A stretch of DNA of 64,000 nucleotides, taken from Paralvinella palmiformis. Lineage: Eukaryota > Annelida > Polychaeta > Terebellida > Alvinellidae. A model generated the notes under the pieces. That model searched no databases and had not been told where the DNA came from. It saw nothing but the letters and a program-made list of their open reading frames with translations. Location: assembly GCA_025642065.1 (NCBI GenBank), contig JAODUP010000156.1:467001-531000 (forward strand). Direction: 5' to 3'. Of the stretch, positions 54,423 to 64,000 are shown piece after piece; the first letter of the stretch is position 1, and each line of letters opens with the position of its first letter. The translations under genes were made by a program, and so were the position numbers.

Positions 54423-55103
54423 AGCTGTGTATTATAAGGCACAGGCACAGAGAATCTCGAACCGTGAATTCAAACTCTGGACGTTTCTTCAGGGAACTGA
54501 ATCCAGAGTGGCGACTTTTCTTGCTGAGACATGTGTAATGTCTCACCGCGACAAATATGTCACGCCCACAGGAAAGCGGCTACATGCAGGCTACGTACAA
54601 AAAGCGGAACGACGTAAAAAACATACCATTTGATACCACAGCTCGCAACAAACAACACGTGTGTGTGGTTCAATGGTGACTTGCTACATACATATCATAA
54701 ACTATTTTGACACCACAGTTTACATTCAACAGTAATTTTCTGTGGTCCAAAAGAAACCTGTATATAAAACATTTCGACACCTCAGATGCTGACCTCAGCT
54801 TTATTCTGGGTACGAATAACTGAATAAATCCTACCTATATGAACCGTGTATCAATAACAAGTCCGACTGGTCTGGGGTCGAAGTTCTTCTCTAACCTAAG
54901 TGAAAATTCAAGCCCTATATATAGCCTCAGCGTGTTAACAAACATTACAGTTTGTTCATAACAAAGAGAATGTACACTAACTCAGTATGGACTCACTGAA
55001 GTGATTTACTACACCCAATGGATTATTACTGGACTAGAACGAAATATCGTCTCAAACCTGAGTAAATACTATGATTTACTCGAACCTAACAGCTAATCCT
55101 CAT
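54333..55103 (+). repeat. Large GT-headed repeat, copy 3 (chimeric, no SINE)
   Basis: Begins as module 1 (TTTAGCTGTGTATTATAAGG to GTAATGTCTCACC at about 54546). It then switches directly to the body of copies 1 and 2 at GCGACAAATATGTCACGCCC. The site TCTCTAACCTAAGTGA at 54888-54903 is uninterrupted, so it is the empty site. Confidence 0.85.
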
Positions 55104-55560
55104 ACATGTGTCATGTTACATATAATAAATATTTAATTGCGTGTCCTGTTTCAACCAGAACATAAACTTTGAACGCCATCAAGTCTTGATTGATGTACGT
55201 TTAAAAAACAACTATACGATATCGGGGGAGGGGGTGTCGATGTGCTAGATGACAACGAGTATATCAACCTCATAGCGGTAGAAATGTCCTAAATGTTCGT
55301 CTTTTACGAACCACTTTTGTCCACTCAACAGTCTCAATGGGCTGAAATATGAACACCTGTACCAGAGACTTCTGCCCGACAACACTGCCATCCTTGCCAT
55401 AGACGAAGCTCTTTTCATTTGGTATTACGATGATAGATTCGGATGATAAGTATTTTAATATTTATTAGTAATAATATTTTTTTAGACATCACTTGTGTTT
55501 ATACGGAAGGCATACGCTTATATCGCTGCAAATATTACTAAGTCACGGGCCAGTGACTTT
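55104..55560. other. Intergenic sequence, nothing supported
   Basis: A G-rich run at about 55225-55235; no gene or known repeat recognised. Confidence 0.4.
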
Positions 55561-55720
55561 GTGGTATCAACTACTTACAGATCCTGTGTTTGTGGTATCA
55601 ACTACTTAAAGATCCTGTGTTTGTGGTATCAACTACTTACAGATCCCGTGTTTGTGGTATCAACTACTTAAATATCCTGTGTTTGTGGTATTAACTACTT
55701 ACAGATCCTGTGTTTGTGGT
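55560..55720 (+). repeat. 31-bp tandem repeat
   Basis: About five units of GTGGTATCAACTACTTACAG followed by ATCCTGTGTTT, with small changes (TTAAAG, ATTAAC). Confidence 0.9.
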
Positions 55721-55783
55721 GGGGATACGGTCCCAGTACTACACCCAATTAATAATATTGTATCTTATCCAAGCTACTACCAA

Positions 55784-56396
<613 letters not shown>

Positions 56397-56460
56397 TGTA
56401 TTTGAGTGGTGAACTATAAAAGCCAAGACATTTGTTGCCAAATAAATAGATTCTCAACCA

Positions 56461-56568
56461 TGATCACGATCATGACATATATAATATATCACGATCATGA
56501 CATTATATAATATATCATGATCATGACATTATATAATATATCACGATCATGACATACAATATTAACCG
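56461..56568 (+). repeat. Palindrome-rich short tandem repeat
   Basis: About four units containing CACGATCATGACAT and TATATAATATAT, with ATGATCACGATCAT self-complementary text. Confidence 0.85.
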
Positions 56569-56847
56569 ATCATGACACCTTACACCAGACATAATTGATG
56601 AACTAATTAATTATATAAGCCACCGTCTTAACTAAAGCTTCACGGTACCAGGAAGTGTTGGTACACAATACAGATAACGATAAGATATTTAGATATAGAA
56701 ATAACATTGAGGTGACTCATGGAAATTTGAGGGCTGAGCATACAGTATTTGTTTACGATATAGACCAATACATTATTATCATGATATATATGTGAGGAGT
56801 GAGTAAGTGATGTTAGATGTGACATCAGTGGTGAGTTATATATATGA

Positions 56848-57106
56848 GTAGAGTGAGTGAGTGAGTGAATGAGTGAGTGAATGGGTGAGTGAATGGGTGA
56901 GTGAGTGAGTGAGTGAGTGAGTGAGTGAGTGAGTGAGTGAGTGAGTGAGTGAGTGAGTGAGTGAGTGAGTGAGTGAGTGAGTGAGTGAGTGAGTGAGTGA
57001 GTGAGTGAGTGAGTGAGTGAGTGAGTGAGTGAGTGAGTGAGTGAGTGAGTGAGTGAGTGAGTGAGTGAGTGAGTGAGTGAGTGAGTGAGTGAGTGAGTGA
57101 GTGAGT
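56848..57106 (+). repeat. (GTGA)n array
   Basis: About 60 units, with ATGG-containing variants near the left end. On the other strand it reads Thr-His-Ser-Leu repeats and is not coding. Confidence 0.98.
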
Positions 57107-57109
57107 TCT

Positions 57110-58225
57110 TCACGACATATGGCCGAGAGCGACTCCCAGCGACTCTGTCAAACATCACACAAAGACAGGTATGACAAAATACGTTCTTCATGTGTATATA
57201 TAATACACTTTAATCGTATATACCGGGAATAGAATCATCGTTTCCTACGTACACATATATCCAAGTACTTAGTCTGTTTATCATAAATAACAATAATACT
57301 CTATACACTATAAACTTTGTATAGTAAACACTCTATATCGAAGATAGTGAAGATTGAATAAACAGTAACAGGTAATTGTTATTGGGTTGAGTCTTGTTCT
57401 ATCGTATGACGAGTTTTAATTCAAATTTTCTCTGATTTATGTTTATATTATTCAATTATATTGTGTACTAATATGTTACTTTTCTGTTTTATCTCGATGT
57501 TTACATTTAAATTATCCTTTTCTGAATTATTTTCCTAATCTGTTACTTCTTTGCATTTTTTCTCCTCTAATTATAACTGTAGGACACTGAATGGCCTAAA
57601 TTGTGCCGATGTGTCGTTAAACAACAGCCATCCATCTAATTATAAATGCAATTCAGTTATACATGTAATTAAATATATTTTAACCAGTTTGGAGTTATAA
57701 TTGACGTTTGAATAAAATTAAAACACCTGCGCCTGCGCCTGAACTATTCTTATAACACACCGACACACACGCGCACACACACTATAAAAACATTTAAACT
57801 AATAAATTTATTCTCTCTGTCTCCGTACAACACTTAAATAGAAACAGGCCAGGACGCGCATGCGCAAAATGGCCATATACGCACAAGTTTTGAATATTTT
57901 TCTGAATAACTAATCATTATTATTATTATTATTATTAATTATTAATAGAGTATATTAAAATAGTCAAATTAGTTTGTAAGGTATCGCTTCAGGTTGTTCG
58001 GAGATCCTACCGCTTCCTGGTAGAGAGTACACAAGTTCCATAAGACACTTATCGTATCCTTGTATCAGGTAGGTCCTTAATCCTGACTCTCGGCGAGTAG
58101 AAGGTTAACCCTTATGGATGATCGGTAGTGCAAGAAGAGGTCATATCCCGAAGACTAGAATAGGTATCTGAGTGATACACACCATCGGGATATTATTATT
58201 TCCTTCCGCGCGGTGGAGATTCCAA
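57110..58225. other. Flank of gene B, no gene supported
   Basis: AT-rich with an (ATT)n tract at about 57917-57937 and small CA tracts. GGACACTGAATGGCCTAAAT at about 57582 also occurs in part at 25976-25995 (GACACTGAATGGTCTAAATT), hinting at a further dispersed repeat. Confidence 0.4.
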
Positions 58226-58228
58226 TAT

Positions 58229-58790
58229 TTATTTGTCAAAATTTTCGTACACGTGTAGATTCCCTTCTTGTCGTTCGCTGTCTGGGCGATTACATCCGTC
58301 AAGGTCACGAGCATCACCAGACAACTCCGACTTCCGGTTGCCGACCATCGACTGTCGGACGTCTTCCGGATAAAAATGGAGATAGTCTTTGTCAACACTG
58401 CCTGCAGCTTTGAGAAAGACATCGTCATCGTCATTGTCATCGGGATCTGTTAACAGCGTGTCACTTCTGCTCACGTCAGATCCCGTTTCGAGACCGCTTT
58501 TCTGACGGACCATATCCCTGACCATTATTCCGAGTTCGGGATTCCAGTATTCACGGTCATCACGTCGTCTCCGTGTTCCCTGAGATCTCCTGCGAGGCTG
58601 GTCGGACCGGGGAGGTATCACTTCCGGTGTTAGGTCATCGACGATAGCTTTTTGTCCGTTGTCGGTTCCAGTTTCTGGCGTCCGGGATAAGTTGTTAGGT
58701 AGCGACCTCTGTCGGGGCCGTGAGAGACTATTTCTAGGTTCAGGAATCGGTCTCCTTTGCCATAGTACTACCGGGATATTGGACGATCCC
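58229..58790 (-). CDS. Terminal exon of minus-strand gene B (paralogue-like tail)
   Basis: The minus-strand frame is open from a stop at about 58831 to TAA at 58229-58231, with no in-frame Met in its first half, so an upstream exon is required. The acceptor is not fixed; it lies somewhere in about 58700-58800. The protein includes PIPEPRNSLSRPRQRSLPNN, a strongly basic SQGTRRRRDDREYWNPELGI, MVRDMVRQ, an acidic DPDDNDDDDVFLKAAG, and ends LHVYENFDK. YWNPELGIMVRDMVRQ parallels LWDLEEARRIRDLARR in gene A, and HVYENF parallels HVYTTI. YEN is a pY-x-N Grb2-type motif by known consensus. The TAA lies inside an AATAAA (58228-58233). Function unknown. Confidence 0.6.
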
Positions 58791-58939
58791 GAATGGTTGA
58801 TGACGTCATTACGAAGTAGGTCACGTGGTCTTCAATGTAAATGAAGCGATATGAGAAGGGTTTTATTTGTGGAAACATTACGGAATAGAACATATAAGAC
58901 TGAAAACATACATGTATAAATAAAACAAGAACACATACG

Positions 58940-59000
58940 GGCACGGGTACGGGCACGGGCACACACTCAACCCCCCCCCCCCATACACACACACACACAC
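58940..59000 (+). repeat. Short GGGCAC/poly-C/CA tracts
   Basis: ACGGGCACGGGTACGGGC repeats, a run of C at 58971-58981, then (CA)n. Only low-complexity frames result. Confidence 0.85.
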
Positions 59001-60060
59001 ACACATCAGGCCATGGTCTGTTATTTCAAAGCTTAGATCAAAATAGGATTCTTATAAAATATACTATTATCATCAAATATCAACTTTTCGGGAAAGTATT
59101 GAAAAATAATTTTTAAACAAGGTATCACATAGGGCCCCGGGTGTCAGTGAGGGCGACATCACTCAACCCCCCCCCCCATAGGTATTCCTTTTCCCTAGGT
59201 GTGGAAAATGTCAAGGTTTAGTTTATTATGCCCATATTTTAGGTTCCCCCACATATTCAAAACCCAACCAAACTTCTGACTGACTGAGTTTTTTTTTTTT
59301 TTTTTTTTTTTTGGGGGGGGGGGCTGGTTCCTCGTCCTGCGAGACAAAGAAAAGATTTGAGGAAGTTCTTCGTCGCTGCTAAATTCTGACCATTCACGTG
59401 GCATCCACCTACCAAGTTCGGATATGGTTCTTATTTGATAAAGATCAGGATGATGGATAACGCGAGATTAATTTATAATCCTTGCCAAATCGGCGTCTGT
59501 CTTCCCTCAAATCGTTCAAACAATTTCCAATCCGTTAACGCCGGTTTTAAAACACCACGTTCAGGTTCGAACCCCGATCATTACTGTCTTTGTCGGAGGT
59601 GTTGATGGGGAGTGGCCACTCGGCCACATCCACCAGGCGGAGCCACCGTCGAGGCGTAAACAAATTGGTACACTTGTTGAGCCAATCTTCCGGATCATGC
59701 ACCTTTTCTCTCATTAATCAACATACTGTGTGCCCTCCAGATATTGTTGATGTTAATTTTCCGGAGAGTTATGGTTTCTTCCCGAACTCCTCAAATCCGC
59801 TATTCACTTCAGGGGCCACGATATGATATATGGACCTAGCATCAATACTCTAGAACATTATACGTACACGTCTGGTGTTGATTCAAAACAAACACACACA
59901 TAAACGTACATAGACTGGATTAATACACACACATATACACGTAATATACGCTAATATGTCAACTTAAGACCATAATATTGACCAACCTGTAAACTATATC
60001 GACTGACGCCTTTCGTGGTAAATCCCCTTTTAGGTAATATGACCTAAAAATATAACACAG
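59000..60060. other. Intergenic, possible unclassified repeat at 59195-59830
   Basis: A poly-T/poly-G run at 59289-59320 follows text that on the minus strand has a box-B-like GGGGTTCGAACC near 59568 and a short frame with EWSEFSSDEELPQIF near 59380. These could be parts of an old retroelement with an A-rich tail. Evidence is thin. Confidence 0.25.
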
Positions 60061-60289
60061 TCGCCATTTTAACCTACTTACGTGTGTGTGTGTGTGTGCG
60101 TGTGTGTGTGTAGTATAGCTCTGTATAAAACTCTCTCGCTTAGATATAGCTGTTCATTCAGTATAACAGCATATAAGCCTTATACTAGCCAGTTATTAAC
60201 AGTTTCGTTTTAATTACCAATCAGCGGTAATGTGCCATTTTTTTTCGTATTGAAATTTGATTGATCAGTATTAGATATATTTGATAGTC

Positions 60290-60435
60290 TGAGAGAAGAA
60301 ACGCAAGTCCCCGTAAGTGAGAGAAGAAACACAAGTCCCCGTGAGTGAGAGAAGAAACACAAGTCCCCGTGACTGAGAGAAGAAACACAAGTCCCCGTGA
60401 CTGAGAGAAGAAACACAAGTCCCCGTGACTGAGAG
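60290..60435 (+). repeat. 28-bp minisatellite
   Basis: About five units of GAGAGAAGAAACACAAGTCC followed by CCGTGACT. Confidence 0.95.
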
Positions 60436-60515
60436 TATTTCCATTTGGGCCGAAAACAACGAGACAGATTATAACCTGTCCAACTGTTTAGCCAAAAATA
60501 TCATGCCTCCTCCTC

Positions 60516-60531
<16 letters not shown>

Positions 60532-60550
<19 letters not shown>

Positions 60551-60703
60551 CGTGTTTAGCTGTGTATAGGAAGGCACAGGCACAGAGAATCTCGAACCGT
60601 GAATTCAAACTCTGGATGTTTCTTCAGGGGACTGAATTCAGAGTGGCGACTTTTCTTGCTGAGACATGTGTAATGTATCACCAGTCCCTAAGCCGCCAAA
60701 CAA

Positions 60704-60706
<3 letters not shown>
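60532..60706 (+). repeat. GT-headed repeat, module 1 copy
   Basis: GT head, TTTAGCTGTGTATAGGAAGG, the GGCACAGGCACAGAGAATCT body, GTAATGTATCACCAGTCCCT, CCGCCAAACAAAAAC, then a new (GT)n tract at about 60708-60750. GT tracts therefore flank it on both sides. Confidence 0.8.
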
Positions 60707-60753
<47 letters not shown>

Positions 60754-60762
60754 ACAGTGATG

Positions 60763-60928
60763 ATAATGATGATGATTGATGTTTTACGCCCACTTTTGTG
60801 CACATGATAGGCTAAATGGACCGAGCGACCTCCAAAGGTAATGAAGCGAAGTCGAAGATGAAACACCCTTCAGATAGGCCCACGTCGAGATTCGAACTTG
60901 GGTGTTAGTGAGCTGTGATTCAACGCGC
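60763..60928 (-). mobile_element. SINE family A
   Basis: Tail GATTGATGTTTTACGCCCAC, GGCTAAATGGACCGAGCGAC body, GAGATTCGAACTTGGGTG box B, then a diverged head. Confidence 0.8.
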
Positions 60929-60998
60929 GTATGTATTAACATTGGGGAATATTATATCTATTGTTCTAGTAGCTTTCGAGATTTGACCCCAAATCTCA

Positions 60999-61128
60999 GT
61001 GAGTGAGTGAGTGAGTGAGTGAGTGAGTGAGTGAGTGAGTGAGTGAGTGAGTGAGTGAGTGAGTGAGTGAGTGAGTGAGTGAGTGAGTGAGTGAGTGAGT
61101 GAGTGAGTGGGTGAGTGAGTGAGTGAGT
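60999..61128 (+). repeat. (GTGA)n array, second copy
   Basis: About 32 units with a single GTGG variant; same motif as 56848-57106. Confidence 0.98.
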
Positions 61129-61385
61129 CTGGACGGAGTTTATTTGTATAAACACCTCTCAGCGATTGTGTAGTGGCTCGTAATAATATATCGTGGTACT
61201 ATCTAAACAAAAACTACCTGTTATGGATCGCCAAACAAGAAGTACCTTAATTATACGTATCATAGTCAGTCAGTTATCAGCCTTAAATATGACATAAGAG
61301 TCTATAAGTTCGTGTGGTCAACTTCCCCCAAAGACACGTACAAGAGATAGATGGACGGGGGGGGGTTATGATGATACAGGGTGTA

Positions 61386-61450
61386 TCTGTAGCCGGACTG
61401 GTAGTGCGGTTAGCCGCAGACCTCTAGCACAAGGGTTCGAGTAGTTTTTG
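61386..61450 (+). mobile_element. SINE family A head fragment
   Basis: AGCCGGACTGGTAGTGCGGT and AGCCGCAGACCTCTAGCACA, then GGGTTCGAG; the body is absent. The fold is too poor for a real tRNA. Confidence 0.45.
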
Positions 61451-61608
61451 GCATAGTCTGGGTGCAGAGGTGAGTACCGAGTACCTGTAAATAGCAAATA
61501 AATTATTTTGGTGTTTTAACTGTTATACTAACATCACAAATATAATTCGTTATCTGATCTTATCTTAAATTGAGCCGCGCTATCAACTCGTGTGCGCTGT
61601 CTGTCTGT

Positions 61609-61683
61609 CTATATATATATATATATAATTGTGTGTGCGCGCGTGTGTGTGTGCGTTCGTATGTAAATACACATCTATGTATC

Positions 61684-61764
<81 letters not shown>
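61609..61764 (+). repeat. Compound TA/TG microsatellite
   Basis: Alternating (TA)n and (GT)n runs with GC interruptions. Confidence 0.9.
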
Positions 61765-61767
<3 letters not shown>

Positions 61768-62017
61768 GTGTGTGTCAGGTTCTCTGCATTTCTACATGCA
61801 AGGAATAATTTGTTTATGATCTAGACAAAGATGTCCCTTTATATAGCATACAGTATCATATTGTTTATCTACCAACAGATTTGAAGACAGTTTAGTTTGG
61901 GCGCCATCTACAGTTTGTGGTAGGAAATACCATAAACGTCACGGTCTTAATGATAGGACATGGTTAAGGTGATTGTTTGCGGCAAGTGCTAGGGGTTGTA
62001 TTAGCATGGATGTAGGC

Positions 62018-62172
62018 GGGTGTTGTTCTTTTACGGCCACTCTTGTGCACCCGGTAGACTAAATCGGTCGAGCCACCTGCAAACGTAATAGGATGAGGCG
62101 AACGATGAAATGTTCTTCAGACATAGCCCGGGCTGGGTTCTAACCCACGTGTTAAAAGTCGGTGTCCAACCG
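62018..62172 (-). mobile_element. SINE family A, old copy
   Basis: TCTTTTACGGCCACTCTTGT, GACTAAATCGGTCGAGCCAC, GGGCTGGGTTCTAACCCACG; clearly family A but more diverged than others. Confidence 0.65.
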
Positions 62173-62425
62173 TGTCAACAGACGACAATTTACACAGATA
62201 TGCGCTTATCTATTTAAACCCATAATGTTGAAAAGAAAAGCATTCTCCTGAATAATAAATAATAAATAAAACAAATATTAATAAATACATTCAGAAGAAC
62301 ACACGCGCGCGCACACACGCACACACTATCTCTCTCGCTCCCTGAGACACACACAATCTACAACCCTTGGCCTATGGTAATGTTTTCTAAGTACAGCGTT
62401 ATTTGCCGCCATATGAGACGACATT

Positions 62426-62437
62426 TTTCGCGCCAAA
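62426..62437 (+). promoter_or_regulatory. E2F-type promoter site
   Basis: TTTCGCGCCAAA is a close match to the known E2F consensus. GCCGCCAT just upstream (62406-62413) resembles the core of a YY1 site. A CAG-GTACGT donor at about 62597 could end a non-coding first exon leading to the coding exons at 63114. Confidence 0.5.
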
Positions 62438-63169
62438 TTTAAACTGTTCCGTCTACAGAAAGTAAATATAAGTGGATAGTTCTAACATAAGAAGAGAGAA
62501 GTCTTCTAGTAAACAGACAGTATAACATGTCAATTGTTTAACAGTGTTATATAGTATAACACAGGATAGTGAATAACACCCAGCGGTATAATACAGGTAC
62601 GTGATAAACGCTGTTTGAAACAATCATCATAATTTGAGAAATGATATATATAAATATATATATATATGGTTCTCTCACGGTACTCAACTCTCTAGTAAAT
62701 AAGATGTGTCAACTGTCATATAAACTATCATATGTGTAGTCACAAACAAGTGTACGCTTGTGGAATTAGATCTCTACGTGGATGAGAAAGAGAGAGTGAG
62801 ATCAGGTGTGCTATATGCCCTTGAACGCTATTGTCCAAATGTGTTTATACATGTACGATTTTTTTGTTACCATAATGATGATTATATAGTATAAAACAAA
62901 GAGCGTGGTCTGATGGGGGGGGTCATTGACGCCACTTCTAACATCCGATCTCATCTTTCTCTCCGTCTCTCCATTAAGGGGGGGGGGCATTATAATATAA
63001 CATCTCTCACCATCTCTATCTCCGTTGATGTTCTATATTTTATTGCTGTGTACACTATTAGTACTAGGAGTAACAGTATTACACTGATGGTAGATAAATA
63101 TTTCCTCTTCCAGATATTCAGAGTCGGTCTTTGCTTGTTCAATATTCTGCTGAATATCTAGCCAAGGTC

Positions 63170-64000
63170 ATGGATATTGAAAACAAAGAAATTAGCTCAG
63201 GTAAGATGTTCAAGGGTTATTTACAAATATGCCCCCCCCCCCACACACACACACACATTCATGACTACTACCACCTGTCTGTTACCAGACAGGTGGTAGA
63301 TATAACCTGGCTATGAATGAAGAATATTTCATAATTTCACTTCATTACGTTTACAGTTCCATTTACCCTAAGATATGCAGAAATGTACAACAACAACATA
63401 TACATGCATTAATATCATTACGAATATATGTGTGTGTGTAAGTTTGTAATTGATGATATACCAATTTCATTCACCAGGTGACAGCACTGACGTCACGGTT
63501 AGTCCAGCTATCAAGAGCCGACAATCTCTCAGCCCCCGAAAGTAAGTCAACCATAACACCCGACTCTTCTCTCTTGTTGTCAAATTGATAACACACATCA
63601 CACCACATACGTACAAGCGATGGGATTAAAAAGCACGCCATTATTGTTATACCTACATCCATTAATAAAGCCTCCAATGAGATTATTTCATTTCCCCCGG
63701 AACGGACGTGTTCTAAAAGTGACAAATACATCTCAAACGCACGTACACACACACACGTACGCACACAAATAATACGTATGTAAGGTGTAATTATATACTT
63801 TTTCACAAACACTAAATCATTAGCTATTTTTAAATACTATATATTACGTTAGACTCGTCCAGCTCTACTTATAGGTATTCTATATGTGTGTGTGCGCGTG
63901 TGTTAATTGTTGGTAATGATTTTGGCTGTTGTTGTTGTCGTTGTTGTTATCAAGGCGAGCATTCCGGGAAGTGAACGAAGACACCAGTAACTTAGAACAG
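63170..64000 (+). CDS. N-terminus of a gene running off the window (CDK-motif protein)
   Basis: Coding pieces: 63170-63200 (exon from 63114), 63478-63541, and 63955 to the end. All have AG/GT borders and consistent phase, giving 47 codons. The start ATG has a good context (GTCATGG). The exon is also open upstream in the same frame, so an earlier start is possible. The protein begins MDIENKEISSGDSTDV, has SPRKR at 29-33 (the S-P-x-K CDK consensus plus a basic cluster that could be a nuclear signal), and continues AFREVNEDTSNLEQ. With the E2F-type site 0.7 kb upstream, a cell-cycle role is plausible. Geminin-like or similar licensing proteins come to mind, but nothing here proves it. Completely 3'-open. 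Confidence 0.55.

Noticed and set aside
61386..61450. Functional tRNA with AGCCGGACTGGTAGTGCGG start
   Set aside because: The stems do not pair well and the sequence matches the head of SINE family A variants.

Overview
This is an intron-rich, AT-rich animal (metazoan) nuclear window dominated by repeats. The combination of several tRNA-derived SINE families, non-LTR retrotransposon remains, long tetranucleotide arrays (TCTG, GTGA) and repeats with GT-microsatellite heads suggests a lophotrochozoan, most likely a mollusc. That is an inference from repeat style, not a database match. There are no bacterial-type operons, rRNAs or CRISPR arrays. Genes were reconstructed by reading splice sites and codon phase by eye.

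Region 1 (about 1-24,900, + strand): the 3' part of one gene for a long coiled-coil protein. Fifteen exons join with consistent phase into 929 codons plus a stop. Thirteen exons are heptad-rich, one is a 330-codon Ser-rich exon, and one is a short terminal exon. The architecture is that of a centrosomal/CCDC18-type protein, but the identity is not proven. Its introns hold a pogo/Tigger-like remnant, a 949-bp element with inverted ends, a CR1/L2-like LINE fragment, many SINEs, and minisatellites lying very close to splice sites.

Region 2 (about 25,560-38,700, + strand): a small tetratricopeptide (TPR) gene. It starts behind a compact promoter-like cluster (E2F-type palindrome, CRE-like site, E-box). 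Five introns lead to an in-frame TAA that is followed immediately by ATG. The reading frame then continues through four more introns to a second stop. The locus therefore encodes either 116 + 100 residues as two pieces or about 217 residues if the TAA is bypassed. This is the most interesting observation in the window.

Region 3 (about 39,700-50,900): no supported host gene. It holds a large repeat split by a SINE, a minisatellite, a tRNA-derived SINE with a GGCGC-type tail, and a 3.2-kb inactivated Jockey-type LINE on the minus strand with a recognisable FADDT reverse transcriptase motif.

Region 4 (about 50,950-58,830, - strand): two terminal coding exons about 7 kb apart that resemble each other (basic patch, W-x-x-E helix, acidic Tyr-containing end). 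They are probably tandem paralogous genes with tyrosine-motif tails. Between them lie further repeat copies, a 0.6-kb TCTG array and a GTGA array.

Region 5 (about 62,400-64,000, + strand): the first exons of another gene behind a textbook E2F-type site. Its N-terminus carries an SPRK cyclin-dependent-kinase-type motif, and it runs off the window end.

A large repeat family present at about 39.8, 51.7 and 54.3 kb has been hit by two different SINE families at the same site in two copies, while the third copy keeps the empty site.
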